Shown here in pieces: positions 6,313 through 13,060 of a DNA stretch of 13,060 bases. The DNA is from Alphaproteobacteria bacterium (GTDB lineage Bacteria; Pseudomonadota; Alphaproteobacteria; UBA8366), in assembly GCA_018665505.1 (NCBI GenBank), contig JABJCS010000227.1, positions 1-13,060 of the forward strand, in the 5' to 3' direction. Position 1 is the stretch's first letter; each line of letters starts with the position of its first letter. The notes under the pieces are model-generated. The model was not told the origin of the DNA, ran no database searches, and saw only the letters and a list, made by a program, of their open reading frames with translations. The position numbers and the translations under genes are program-made.

Positions 6313-8646
6313 ATGGCAAGCTCACTCGACGGAATCACCGTACTCGATCTCGGCACAGGGCCCGCAGCGGCTCTCGCCACGATGTTTCTTTGCGACCACG
6401 GCGCACGGGTCATCAGGCTCGTCGACCTTTCCGGCGCGAAGATGCGCGACGGCGGTTTCATCGTCTGGGATCGCGGCAAGGAATGCGTCAAACTTGATCT
6501 GAACGAAGCCGCCGCCGGGCGCGATTCAGGCACGTCCGAGGCCGCGAAGCTCTACCGCCGCTTGGTCGCCGGCGCGGATATCTTGGTTGATGATTTTGCA
6601 CCGAGCGCGGAGGGACAGTCCCTGGTCGAACCCGCATGGCTCAAAAACCTCAACCCACGCTTGGTCAGTTGCTCGATCACGGGTTTCGGCAAACGCGGAC
6701 CGTTGAAAGACGAGCCGCCAATCGACGATCTTGTCCTGGCGCGCATGGGTGTGCTCGCTGGCATGCCGGGATTCCGCCCCGCGCCAGTCCATGTCGTCCA
6801 TCCCCTGCCGAGCGTCGGCGGCGCTTTGATGGCCTGCCTCGGCATCGCCTCTTCAATCCTCGCGCGGGAGACCACGGGCCGAGGCAGAGCGGTTGAGACG
6901 ACCTTGATGGCGGGCGCTCTGCTCTATCATCCAAAGGTGCTCGGTGATCACATTCCAAAGCACGTCTTCCAGACTCACCCTTCCGGCAGCGCGCCGTTCT
7001 ACAGCGTCTACCAATGCGCGGATGGTAAATACGTGCAACTCGGCTGCGTCCACGTGCGGTTCATTGCGATTGCCGCCGGCCTGATGGGAATTGGCGATCT
7101 GATCCAGGAAGATCGCTTTGACCAGGGCCGAGGCGGCGTCACCCCAGAGGACGACACGGAGCTGCGCGAGACTCTGACCCGTATCATCGCCACCAAAACG
7201 CAAGCTGAATGGTCTGCGGAATTCGAGGCGGCCGACGTTCCCTTCGCGCCCGCGCGCGTTACCGAAGAAGGCATGGAAGACCCACAAGTCCTCCACAACG
7301 AAATGGTGGTGAGCCTCGACGACCCGGCCCTCGGCCGCGTCGATCAAATGGGCGTGCCGATCCAAATGAGTGGCACCCCCGGCCGGGTGAAGGGTCCGCG
7401 CACCCATATCGACGACGCGATGATCGGACTTCCGGCCGACTATCCGGAGCCGCAATCCACCACATCCGCACCCGCTGCGGGACCCGACCCGTTGCCGCTG
7501 ACCGGTATCCGGGTGCTGGAGATTACCAACCTCATCGCCGGGCCGACCGGTGGTCGCTTGCTCGCGGACCTCGGCGCCGATGTGATCAAGTTGGAGCCGC
7601 TCACCGGCGATCTCTCGCGGCCGATCGGGCGGACATATTTTTACAACATCAACTTCAACAAACGCTCGATCTCGATCAACACAAGCACCGATGCCGGTAA
7701 GCAGATCGTACAAAAGGTCGCGGCCACCGCCGATGCGCTCTTGGCCAATTTGCGCCCACACGCGACCGAACGCATGGGTATCAGGGCGGCAATCAATCCC
7801 AACCTGATCGAGACCCATCTGACAGGTTACGGCTGGACCGGTCCCTACTCGAAGCGCCCAGGCATCGACCCGTTGGCTCAAGCCTTGATGGGTCTGGAAC
7901 GTGCCCAAGGCGGCCCGGACAACCCACCGGTCTTCCCGGCGCAACTGGCGCCGACCGACTACACCAATGGCGCGATGGGAGCTCTCGGTACGATTCTCGC
8001 GATCTTCGCCCGCACCCGGACCGGCATGGTGCAACGGGTCGACGGCAACCTTCTCAACAGCGCCGTCGTACTCAGCTCGCCCTGGTTTACGCGCTATGAC
8101 GGCAAACCGGAGCGCCCGCTTGCCGACAGGGATCAATATGGCCTCAATCCCTATCACCGCCTCTACCACCTCAAAGATGGTTGGGTCTACGTGGTCGCCC
8201 GCGACGATGGAGAGCGGGGATCCCTCCGCGATGTGGCGGGAGTTGCAGCGCCCACGACGGAAAGTACTGCGGGCCATCCGAACGAAACCCCCTTCGCCAT
8301 GGAAATGGCCGCCGCATTCTCGGAACGCTCACTCGCGGACACGCTCACCGCTTTGAAAGAGGCCGGCGTGCCGGCACTCGAAGCGCAATCGGGCGACAGC
8401 GAATATTTTCTCAACGACCCTCACGCGCAAGCGAACGACATGGTCGTCACGCATCAGCACCCGAAGGCGGGAACGCTGCGTCTGGCGCGGCAATATATCC
8501 GTTTCAGTGATACGGATTTACCGGAGGGCCAAGTCACCCCGCTGCTCGGCGAGCATAATGAAGCAGTGTTGCGCGAAGTCGGCTATAGCGAAGAAGAGAT
8601 CCGCGCGCTCAACACCGACGAGGTCATAAAGACGGAGACGGTTTAA
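6313..8646 (+). CDS. Tandem-domain CaiB/BaiF family III CoA-transferase
   Basis: The 777-residue product contains two family III CoA-transferase domains, whereas the usual enzyme is about 400 residues. Domain 1 (about 5-375) starts LDGITVLDLGTGPAAALATMFL. Domain 2 (about 395-775) starts LTGIRVLEITNLIAGPTGGRLLADLGADVIKLE. A Pro/Ala/Thr-rich linker at 376-394 joins them. The family catalytic aspartate appears in both halves, Asp138 in PPIDDLVLARMG and Asp519 in RPGIDPLAQALMG. Family III enzymes move CoA between carboxylic acids through an aspartyl-CoA intermediate, working as interlocked dimers; a fusion may form that dimer within one chain (inference). The acid substrate cannot be told from the sequence. 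It lies 62 bases after the DUF2062 gene and has its own strong ribosome-binding site. It ends TAA, 40 bases from the convergent gene. Confidence 0.9.
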   Translation: MASSLDGITVLDLGTGPAAALATMFLCDHGARVIRLVDLSGAKMRDGGFIVWDRGKECVKLDLNEAAAGRDSGTSEAAKLYRRLVAGADILVDDFAPSAEGQSLVEPAWLKNLNPRLVSCSITGFGKRGPLKDEPPIDDLVLARMGVLAGMPGFRPAPVHVVHPLPSVGGALMACLGIASSILARETTGRGRAVETTLMAGALLYHPKVLGDHIPKHVFQTHPSGSAPFYSVYQCADGKYVQLGCVHVRFIAIAAGLMGIGDLIQEDRFDQGRGGVTPEDDTELRETLTRIIATKTQAEWSAEFEAADVPFAPARVTEEGMEDPQVLHNEMVVSLDDPALGRVDQMGVPIQMSGTPGRVKGPRTHIDDAMIGLPADYPEPQSTTSAPAAGPDPLPLTGIRVLEITNLIAGPTGGRLLADLGADVIKLEPLTGDLSRPIGRTYFYNINFNKRSISINTSTDAGKQIVQKVAATADALLANLRPHATERMGIRAAINPNLIETHLTGYGWTGPYSKRPGIDPLAQALMGLERAQGGPDNPPVFPAQLAPTDYTNGAMGALGTILAIFARTRTGMVQRVDGNLLNSAVVLSSPWFTRYDGKPERPLADRDQYGLNPYHRLYHLKDGWVYVVARDDGERGSLRDVAGVAAPTTESTAGHPNETPFAMEMAAAFSERSLADTLTALKEAGVPALEAQSGDSEYFLNDPHAQANDMVVTHQHPKAGTLRLARQYIRFSDTDLPEGQVTPLLGEHNEAVLREVGYSEEEIRALNTDEVIKTETV

Positions 8647-8653
8647 AATTACC

Positions 8654-8679
8654 GTATCCCGGCTCTCGGGCCAGGATAC
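8654..8679 (-). terminator. Hairpin between convergent genes, likely terminator
   Basis: GTATCC (8654-8659) pairs with GGATAC (8674-8679). A C/A mismatch follows, then GGC (8661-8663) pairs with GCC (8670-8672) around a six-base loop. On the minus strand the hairpin begins seven bases after the TAG of the leftward gene and is followed by GGTAATTTTAAA, a weak T-rich tail. No T tract follows on the plus strand, though the hairpin could also slow readthrough from the CoA-transferase gene. Confidence 0.6.
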
Positions 8680-8686
8680 GAATTCG

Positions 8687-9406
8687 CTAATCCACCAAAC
8701 CGCCGGGCTTTTTCGCATAGGGGTAATTGAAAGGAACCGAATCCTCCGCGATCATGATCGAACAGTCGCGGCGAAATTCGGTATCGTCGATCACCCGTAA
8801 AATAAAATCGTCATGCGGCAAATCTGGCGCGACACGTTGGTGCACAATTTCTAGAACCTCCGCCGTATTCCGCGCCGCGTGCGGCCGGTCGTCGCCATCG
8901 ATTTCGATCAAGGCGACCGGTTGGTCGCGATGCACTAAGTGCCCCTCACGGCCCACATAAAGATGCACGCTATCGGCACGAGTACCGTCGTCATAGGTGA
9001 GGTCGACACTTTCGATGGCGGCATAATGATAGCCACCCTCGGTCGCGTGCATGATCTCAAGCTGTGTGTCGTCGAGCCACGTGACCGCCAGCTCCACCGT
9101 GGTGCCAGGCGCACGCTGCAGCATTGCGGGCACCGCGCCGTAGCGAGTCAAATGCGCCGCGTAGACAATATCAAAATCTTTGAGACGGGCATGTTGGACC
9201 GGTACCGACGCCTCGGTGTTACCGAGAAACTTCTGATCAAGCCGGATCGGCGCCCGGTTCGAGCCTACCGCCAGCACCGCCGTGCGACCTTCCGTCTCGG
9301 CCAAATCGAAATCCGAGACCTCGCCCGCCCGCCAAATATAAGAACGGCCCGGATAAGGATACGGGTAGCCCCGGGCGCGGGCGAGTCTAGCGGTACGGTC
9401 GGTCAT
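8687..9406 (-). CDS. Uncharacterised protein, possible gamma-glutamylcyclotransferase-like fold
   Basis: The product is 239 residues from ATG 9406, which has GAGGAG six bases upstream (9413-9418); a TTG directly before it is less likely. I do not recognise a named family. Several marks suggest a gamma-glutamylcyclotransferase-like fold: VLAVGSNRAP at about 44-53 resembles the (Y)GSN nucleotide-free loop of that fold, HLTRYGAVPAML lies at 85-96, and TEGGYHY at 122-128 follows a strand, where these proteins place the catalytic glutamate (here Glu123). No signal peptide or membrane helix is seen, so it is probably cytosolic. It starts 21 bases after the amidohydrolase and is likely the last gene of that operon, which favours a role in the same amide or lactam pathway. 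A lyase or hydrolase role is inference only. Confidence 0.7.
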   Translation of the reverse strand: MTDRTARLARARGYPYPYPGRSYIWRAGEVSDFDLAETEGRTAVLAVGSNRAPIRLDQKFLGNTEASVPVQHARLKDFDIVYAAHLTRYGAVPAMLQRAPGTTVELAVTWLDDTQLEIMHATEGGYHYAAIESVDLTYDDGTRADSVHLYVGREGHLVHRDQPVALIEIDGDDRPHAARNTAEVLEIVHQRVAPDLPHDDFILRVIDDTEFRRDCSIMIAEDSVPFNYPYAKKPGGLVD

Positions 9407-9427
9407 CAAACACTCCTCATTTGCAAA

Positions 9428-10846
9428 TTAGAGATCGAGCCGCGCCCAGACGCGTTCGCTTGCTTCGTTGAGACGGCGCACCGCATCCGTCACGTCGAGG
9501 GTCAGCACTTCACCGGCCTCGACGATAGTTCGGCCATCGACGATGACACGGTCCACATCGTCGCCGCTGGCGGTCAGGACCAAAAACTTGAACGGGTCAT
9601 AGACGGGCGCCGCCTTTGGCGTGTCGACGCGAACCGTCACGATATCCGCCTTACATCCGGCGGCGAGACGACCGAGGTCGGGGCGGTTCAGCGCGTCGGC
9701 GCCCCCCACGGTCGCCATGTTGAAGACATCTTCCGACAGCGCGGCTTCCGCCGAGCGTTCGACGATTTTGCAGATCACCGCCCCCATCCGCATGTCATTG
9801 AATAGATCAAAGGGATAGGTGTCGGTGCCGATACATTGGTGAATGCCCATGTCCTGATACTTTTGGATCGAATTGATGACGCCGCCGCGCCGTGCCTTCA
9901 CCCAGGGCAGGTGACAGATGCTGGTCTCGCTATCCCGCAGGGCTGCGACCTCGTCTGCTTTCATACTGGTCATGTCACCGTCGGCGGTCATGCATTGACC
10001 ATGACCGATGATGAAGTCGGGGCCGAGCAATCCGGTATCGCGCAAATACTCCACCGTTGTCTTCCCCTGAGTCGCCAGTACGCGCTGGTACTCGTTCGGC
10101 GATTGGCCGGCATGAATCTGAACCGGCAAGCCTGTCCGGTCGGCGGCCTTGCGCGTTGCCTCCAGAATGTCCGCGTCGCAGGTGTCCACCTGTCCCGGCG
10201 CCAACATGGTTCGCAGGCGATCGTCATAACGCCCGTTCCATCTCTCGCAAAAATCGACGCAGGCCTCGAAGCGGGGCCATCCCCGTTGGTCGTAGTCGCG
10301 ATAGAAGACGGAGCCATCGCCATCATAGCCGTAATGCTTGGTGCGATAGCGCGGGCCGGAATAACAACGGAGCCCCATTTTACCAGCGACATCCGCGACC
10401 TGTTCCGTCAACACAATGTGACCGTCGCCGCCGACCTCGAAGTCGTACCCGAGCTCGACCACGGTGGTGGACCCGGTTCGCGCCAGTTCCGCGAACGCGC
10501 ATTCCGCCGCCACAACCTGGGCATCGCCGTCAGTCGCATGACGGACTTCCGGGAGAATTTTGTAGAGCGAGACGAAATTCTGCGCCTCCGCCGTATTCGC
10601 CGAACTGCCGGTATCTTCGAGGTAGCCTTTCGTGAAGGGCGTGTCGGTCACATGCAGATGACCGTTGATCAATCCCGGAATGACCAACCGCCCGGTCGCG
10701 TCGATCACATCATCAACCGCGCCTTCGTACCGCTCGCCGACAAAGACGATCTCGTTGCCGTCGAAGACAAGCTCCGCATTCTTGCAAACTTCGTGGCGGC
10801 CATTGCGCCACGCGAGCACGGTCCCGTTTCGAATCGCTGTTGTCAT
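9428..10846 (-). CDS. Amidohydrolase-superfamily metal-dependent hydrolase (ATZ/TRZ-like)
   Basis: This 472-residue cytosolic enzyme has a composite beta-sandwich N-terminus followed by the metal-dependent barrel. Metal ligands are visible: His63 and His65 in GLINGHLHV, His245 in VQIHAGQ, His282 in FIIGHGQ, and Asp342 in GTDTYPFD. Usual members of the ATZ/TRZ and cytosine/guanine deaminase branch have H-x-x-E at the His245 site, but here it reads H-A-G-Q, so a typical deaminase reaction is less certain. The C-terminal part returns to the sandwich (GRLAAGCKADIVTV at about 392-405, VDRVIVDGRTIVEAGEV at about 431-447). The substrate is unknown. GGGGGAG lies eight bases before ATG 10846. The start overlaps the LysR stop by four bases (ATGA), and the next gene follows after 21 bases. 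Confidence 0.88.
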   Translation of the reverse strand: MTTAIRNGTVLAWRNGRHEVCKNAELVFDGNEIVFVGERYEGAVDDVIDATGRLVIPGLINGHLHVTDTPFTKGYLEDTGSSANTAEAQNFVSLYKILPEVRHATDGDAQVVAAECAFAELARTGSTTVVELGYDFEVGGDGHIVLTEQVADVAGKMGLRCYSGPRYRTKHYGYDGDGSVFYRDYDQRGWPRFEACVDFCERWNGRYDDRLRTMLAPGQVDTCDADILEATRKAADRTGLPVQIHAGQSPNEYQRVLATQGKTTVEYLRDTGLLGPDFIIGHGQCMTADGDMTSMKADEVAALRDSETSICHLPWVKARRGGVINSIQKYQDMGIHQCIGTDTYPFDLFNDMRMGAVICKIVERSAEAALSEDVFNMATVGGADALNRPDLGRLAAGCKADIVTVRVDTPKAAPVYDPFKFLVLTASGDDVDRVIVDGRTIVEAGEVLTLDVTDAVRRLNEASERVWARLDL

Positions 10847-11754
10847 ATTCCCAGCTCCCCCGGTCTTTCAGTCGACGCGGCTTCGGCATTTAACCATTTA
10901 GCAAAGACCGCCAAGCGTTTATCCCGCGCGTGATGGGATGGATATGTGAGGTAGAAGGGTCGGCTAGAGAGGCGAGAGGGCCCGAAGGGTTGGATCAATC
11001 GTCCACTTGCAAGCTCCTCCTCAACCAGCGCCCGGATCGCGATGCCAACACCGACGCCGCCAATGGCGGCTTGGATCGACAGGTTGAGACTATCGAAGCG
11101 CGGCCCCGCATCGGGATCTATCCCCGTAATCTCGGCCAACTCCAGCCAGCGCCGCCAATCGCGCGGGCGCGGCGCATTGTGTAGCAATGTGGCGCCCGTG
11201 AGATCGGATGGCCGGTTCAAGCTTTCACCGATCTCCGGACTGCATACCGGGATCAGCTCCACATCGACCAGTTTGATCGCCGCCAATCCCGGCTGCGCAT
11301 CCAAACGGTCACCGACCCGAATCGCCGCGTCGTAGTCGTCGCGCGCGAAATCGACGGGCTGCAGCGACGTCGTCAATTGCACATCGATCTCCGGATGCGC
11401 GTCATAGAACCGGCCCCAGCGCGGCACCAACCAGCGGAGCGCGAAGGTGGGGTAACAATAAATCGCGAGCGGGCGGGTCGCCTCGCGCCGGCTGGCGCGG
11501 TCGGTCGCCATCGCCAGGGCGTCCAACGGCTCCCCGACGGCCTCCAGATATGAGCGCCCCAAGGGCGTCAAGGAGACCTGCTTGTGGGCCCGCCTGAACA
11601 ACGGCGCACCGAGCCATTGTTCCAACACCTTTACCTGTCGGCTGACCGCGCCCGGCGTTACGGAAAGCTCTTCGGCTGCGTGAATGAAACTCACGTGCCT
11701 TCCAGCTGCTTCGAAGGTTCTCAGCGCATTTAAAGGCGGTAACCGGCGTGGCAT
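10843..11754 (-). CDS. LysR-type transcriptional regulator (GcvA-like)
   Basis: The 303-residue product has an N-terminal winged helix-turn-helix at about residues 8-66 (LNALRTFEAAGRHVSFIHAA, then SVTPGAVSRQVKVLE and LGAPLFRR) and a LysR substrate-binding domain at about 93-295 (PTFALRWLVPRW, DAAIRVGD, GGVGVGIAIRALVEEELASGRL). The helix-turn-helix form resembles the GcvA branch. It probably senses a small ligand linked to the downstream amidohydrolase, which it overlaps by four bases; most LysR genes are instead divergent from their targets. ATG 11754 has no clear ribosome-binding site and lies in an A/T-rich stretch. The inducer and targets cannot be read from the sequence. Confidence 0.93.
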   Translation of the reverse strand: MPRRLPPLNALRTFEAAGRHVSFIHAAEELSVTPGAVSRQVKVLEQWLGAPLFRRAHKQVSLTPLGRSYLEAVGEPLDALAMATDRASRREATRPLAIYCYPTFALRWLVPRWGRFYDAHPEIDVQLTTSLQPVDFARDDYDAAIRVGDRLDAQPGLAAIKLVDVELIPVCSPEIGESLNRPSDLTGATLLHNAPRPRDWRRWLELAEITGIDPDAGPRFDSLNLSIQAAIGGVGVGIAIRALVEEELASGRLIQPFGPSRLSSRPFYLTYPSHHARDKRLAVFAKWLNAEAASTERPGELGI

Positions 11755-11785
11755 GTTGATATTGATTGATTAAAACTCACTCTAA

Positions 11786-11805
11786 GCAACGTATTTGTCT
11801 GTTGC
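11786..11805. promoter_or_regulatory. Candidate operator: interrupted dyad upstream of lysR
   Basis: GCAAC (11786-11790) and GTTGC (11801-11805) form an exact dyad around ten bases, in the 123-base gap between the lysR start and the acyl-CoA dehydrogenase gene. LysR-type proteins often bind interrupted dyads near their own promoters, but this one does not fit a clean consensus. No convincing -35/-10 pair was found in the gap. Confidence 0.25.
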
Positions 11806-11828
11806 GAGGCAAGCGCCCTTCCTGTTTT

Positions 11829-11854
11829 GTCAATCCCGCCTTCGCGGGAATGAC
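11829..11854. repeat. REP-like palindrome (inverted repeat)
   Basis: GTCA (11829-11832) pairs with TGAC (11851-11854), and TCCCGC (11834-11839) pairs with GCGGGA (11844-11849) around a CTTC loop, leaving one A/A mismatch. The pattern resembles the dispersed GTCATTCCCGC-type palindromes found in intergenic DNA of many proteobacteria. It lies 23 bases before ATG 11878, so it may sit in the leader of the acyl-CoA dehydrogenase gene. Only one copy was noticed in the window. Confidence 0.6.
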
Positions 11855-11877
11855 TGAACTCAGAGGATACCGAAATC

Positions 11878-13060
11878 ATGAACGACCTGCTCGTCGCCGA
11901 GAACCTTCGCGAGAAGAAGACCAATTCCGACTGGATCGCACCTGATGCGCACGGCCAAAACTTCTTCGAGATCGACCAAAGTCTGCAAGGTTTGTTGAAG
12001 CTCTATCTGGCGGACGATCTGCGCGAGCACATGACGCCCCATTACAGCCGCCTCGGCGAAGTTGCCGGCGGTCGCCTGGATGAGTCAGCGCGGCTATCGG
12101 ACAAACACAGTCCGGTTCTACATGCCCGCGACGCTTTCGGCCGTGATGAGGACTAGATCGAGTTCCACCCCGCCTATCGCGAGATGGAGAGAATCGGTTT
12201 TAGCGATTTCGGCATTCACTGCATGTCCCGCACGCCCGGCGTTCACGGGTGGAAAGACAAGGTACCGCATCTGGCAAAGTACATTTTCCAATATCTCTTC
12301 GTGCAATCCGAATTCAGTCTAATGTGCCCGATCTCGGTCACGGACACCTCGTCCGTGCTGATCGAGCGCTACGGCAGCGAAGAAGTGAAGAATCGGTTCC
12401 TGCCCCGCATGTACAGCCAGGACATGAGTAAAATCCTGAAAAGCGCCCAGTTCATGACCGAGAAAACCGGCGGCTCCGATGTTGGTCAGATCGAGCTGGA
12501 GGCGAAATACGAGGACGGCGAATGGCGGCTCTATGGCGACAAATGGTTCTGCTCCTGTGCCGACGGCGACGTGGCCCTGTTGTTAGCCCGTCCGGAAGGC
12601 GCGGTCGACGGCACCGCCGGGCTCGGTCTCTTTGCCTTGCCGAGACATTTGGAGGACGGCAGCCGCAACAAGTATCGGATCGTGCGCCTCAAGGATAAGC
12701 TCGGCAGCAAATCCATGGCATCCGGCGAGATCGTCTTCGAAGGCGCGGTTGCCTATCCGCTGGGCGGAGTCGGTCCCGGTAAGAATCCCGGCCTGAAGCA
12801 AATGATGGATCAGGTGAACATGTCGCGCCTTTCGCACGGTGTGCGCGCCGCCGCCATGATGCGCCGTTGCTTGAACGAAGCACTAGCCGTCGCCCGTAAC
12901 CGCGAGGCGTTCGGCGAGATCATCATCGAAAAGCCGCTGCTGCGCCGCCAGCTGATGAAGATCATGGTCCCGGCCGAACAAGCCCTCTCCATGGCGATGT
13001 ATACGGGACAGCAGTTGGAGCTTTCAGACGCTGGAGACAAGCGCGCCACTGAGTTACTGC
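11878..13060 (+). pseudogene. AidB-like acyl-CoA dehydrogenase, interrupted by in-frame TAG (3' end outside window)
   Basis: From ATG 11878 (AGAGGA ten bases upstream) the frame runs 92 codons to TAG at 12154-12156, then continues open in the same frame to the window end, 394 codons in all. Both sides belong to one protein: RDAFGRDED before the stop and IEFHPAYREMERIGF after it form a segment I know from AidB-like acyl-CoA dehydrogenases. Later family marks include FMTEKTGGSDVG at about 192-203 and GDKWFCS at 220-226, both at the FAD/substrate site, and ARNREAFG further on. The family is FAD-dependent and oxidises acyl-CoA or related compounds. TGG to TAG would be one base change. Restart at ATG 12184 (codon 103) would lose the N-terminal helices and has no ribosome-binding site. 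Nonsense mutation, base-call error or readthrough are all possible. Confidence 0.75.

Noticed and set aside
6853..8277. A long open frame on the minus strand (474 codons) inside the CoA-transferase gene
   Set aside because: It is antisense to a well-supported gene, has no recognisable domain, and such frames are expected opposite GC-rich coding sequence.
8939..9805. A 288-codon plus-strand frame opposite the GGCT-like and amidohydrolase genes
   Set aside because: It spans the boundary of two supported genes and shows no domain.
9836..10933. A 365-codon plus-strand frame opposite the amidohydrolase and the end of lysR
   Set aside because: It crosses two confirmed genes on the other strand and shows no family motifs.
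11828..11833. Perfect TTGACA on the minus strand upstream of lysR
   Set aside because: No acceptable -10 box lies 16-18 bases downstream, and the match overlaps the palindrome.

Overview
This window comes from a GC-rich Gram-negative bacterium, most likely an alphaproteobacterium and possibly Rhodospirillales-like. That placement is inferred from a plant/alphaproteobacterial-type glutamate-cysteine ligase, a UbiA of the ubiquinone pathway, a redox-type class III cyclase of the CyaC architecture, and a TldD tail. No rRNA, tRNA, CRISPR array, transposase or phage gene was seen.

Layout, left to right. Positions 1-258 hold the 3' end of tldD. Positions 284-715 hold a small gene remnant, readable in one frame but broken by two TAA codons. 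A leftward pair follows: rsmE (16S rRNA m3U1498 methyltransferase), then gshA (first step of glutathione synthesis). Divergent from it runs a rightward cluster: ubiA, a 574-residue cyclase (membrane anchor, 2Fe-2S ferredoxin domain, class III cyclase domain), a DUF2062 membrane protein, and a 777-residue protein made of two fused family III CoA-transferase (CaiB/BaiF) domains. A hairpin at 8654-8679 lies between this cluster and a leftward set: LysR-type regulator, amidohydrolase, and a protein that may have a gamma-glutamylcyclotransferase-like fold. The last gene, rightward from 11878, is an AidB-like acyl-CoA dehydrogenase interrupted by an in-frame TAG at codon 93 and cut off by the window end.

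How the genes may work together. The ubiA-cyclase pair is the most suggestive: ubiA makes a ubiquinone precursor, and the cyclase has the architecture of a quinone-responsive diheme cyclase, so quinone status could be linked to cAMP. The lysR-amidohydrolase-GGCT-like set looks like a small catabolic operon acting on an amide or cyclic amide, with the regulator translationally coupled to the enzyme by an ATGA overlap; its substrate cannot be read from sequence.

The main anomalies are the two genes broken only by in-frame stop codons. TAG and TAA also end intact genes here (TAG ends ubiA just before the cyclase ribosome-binding site), so codon reassignment is not favoured; nonsense decay, base-call error or local readthrough remain possible. 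I did not find a clearly new multi-gene defence or mobile system.
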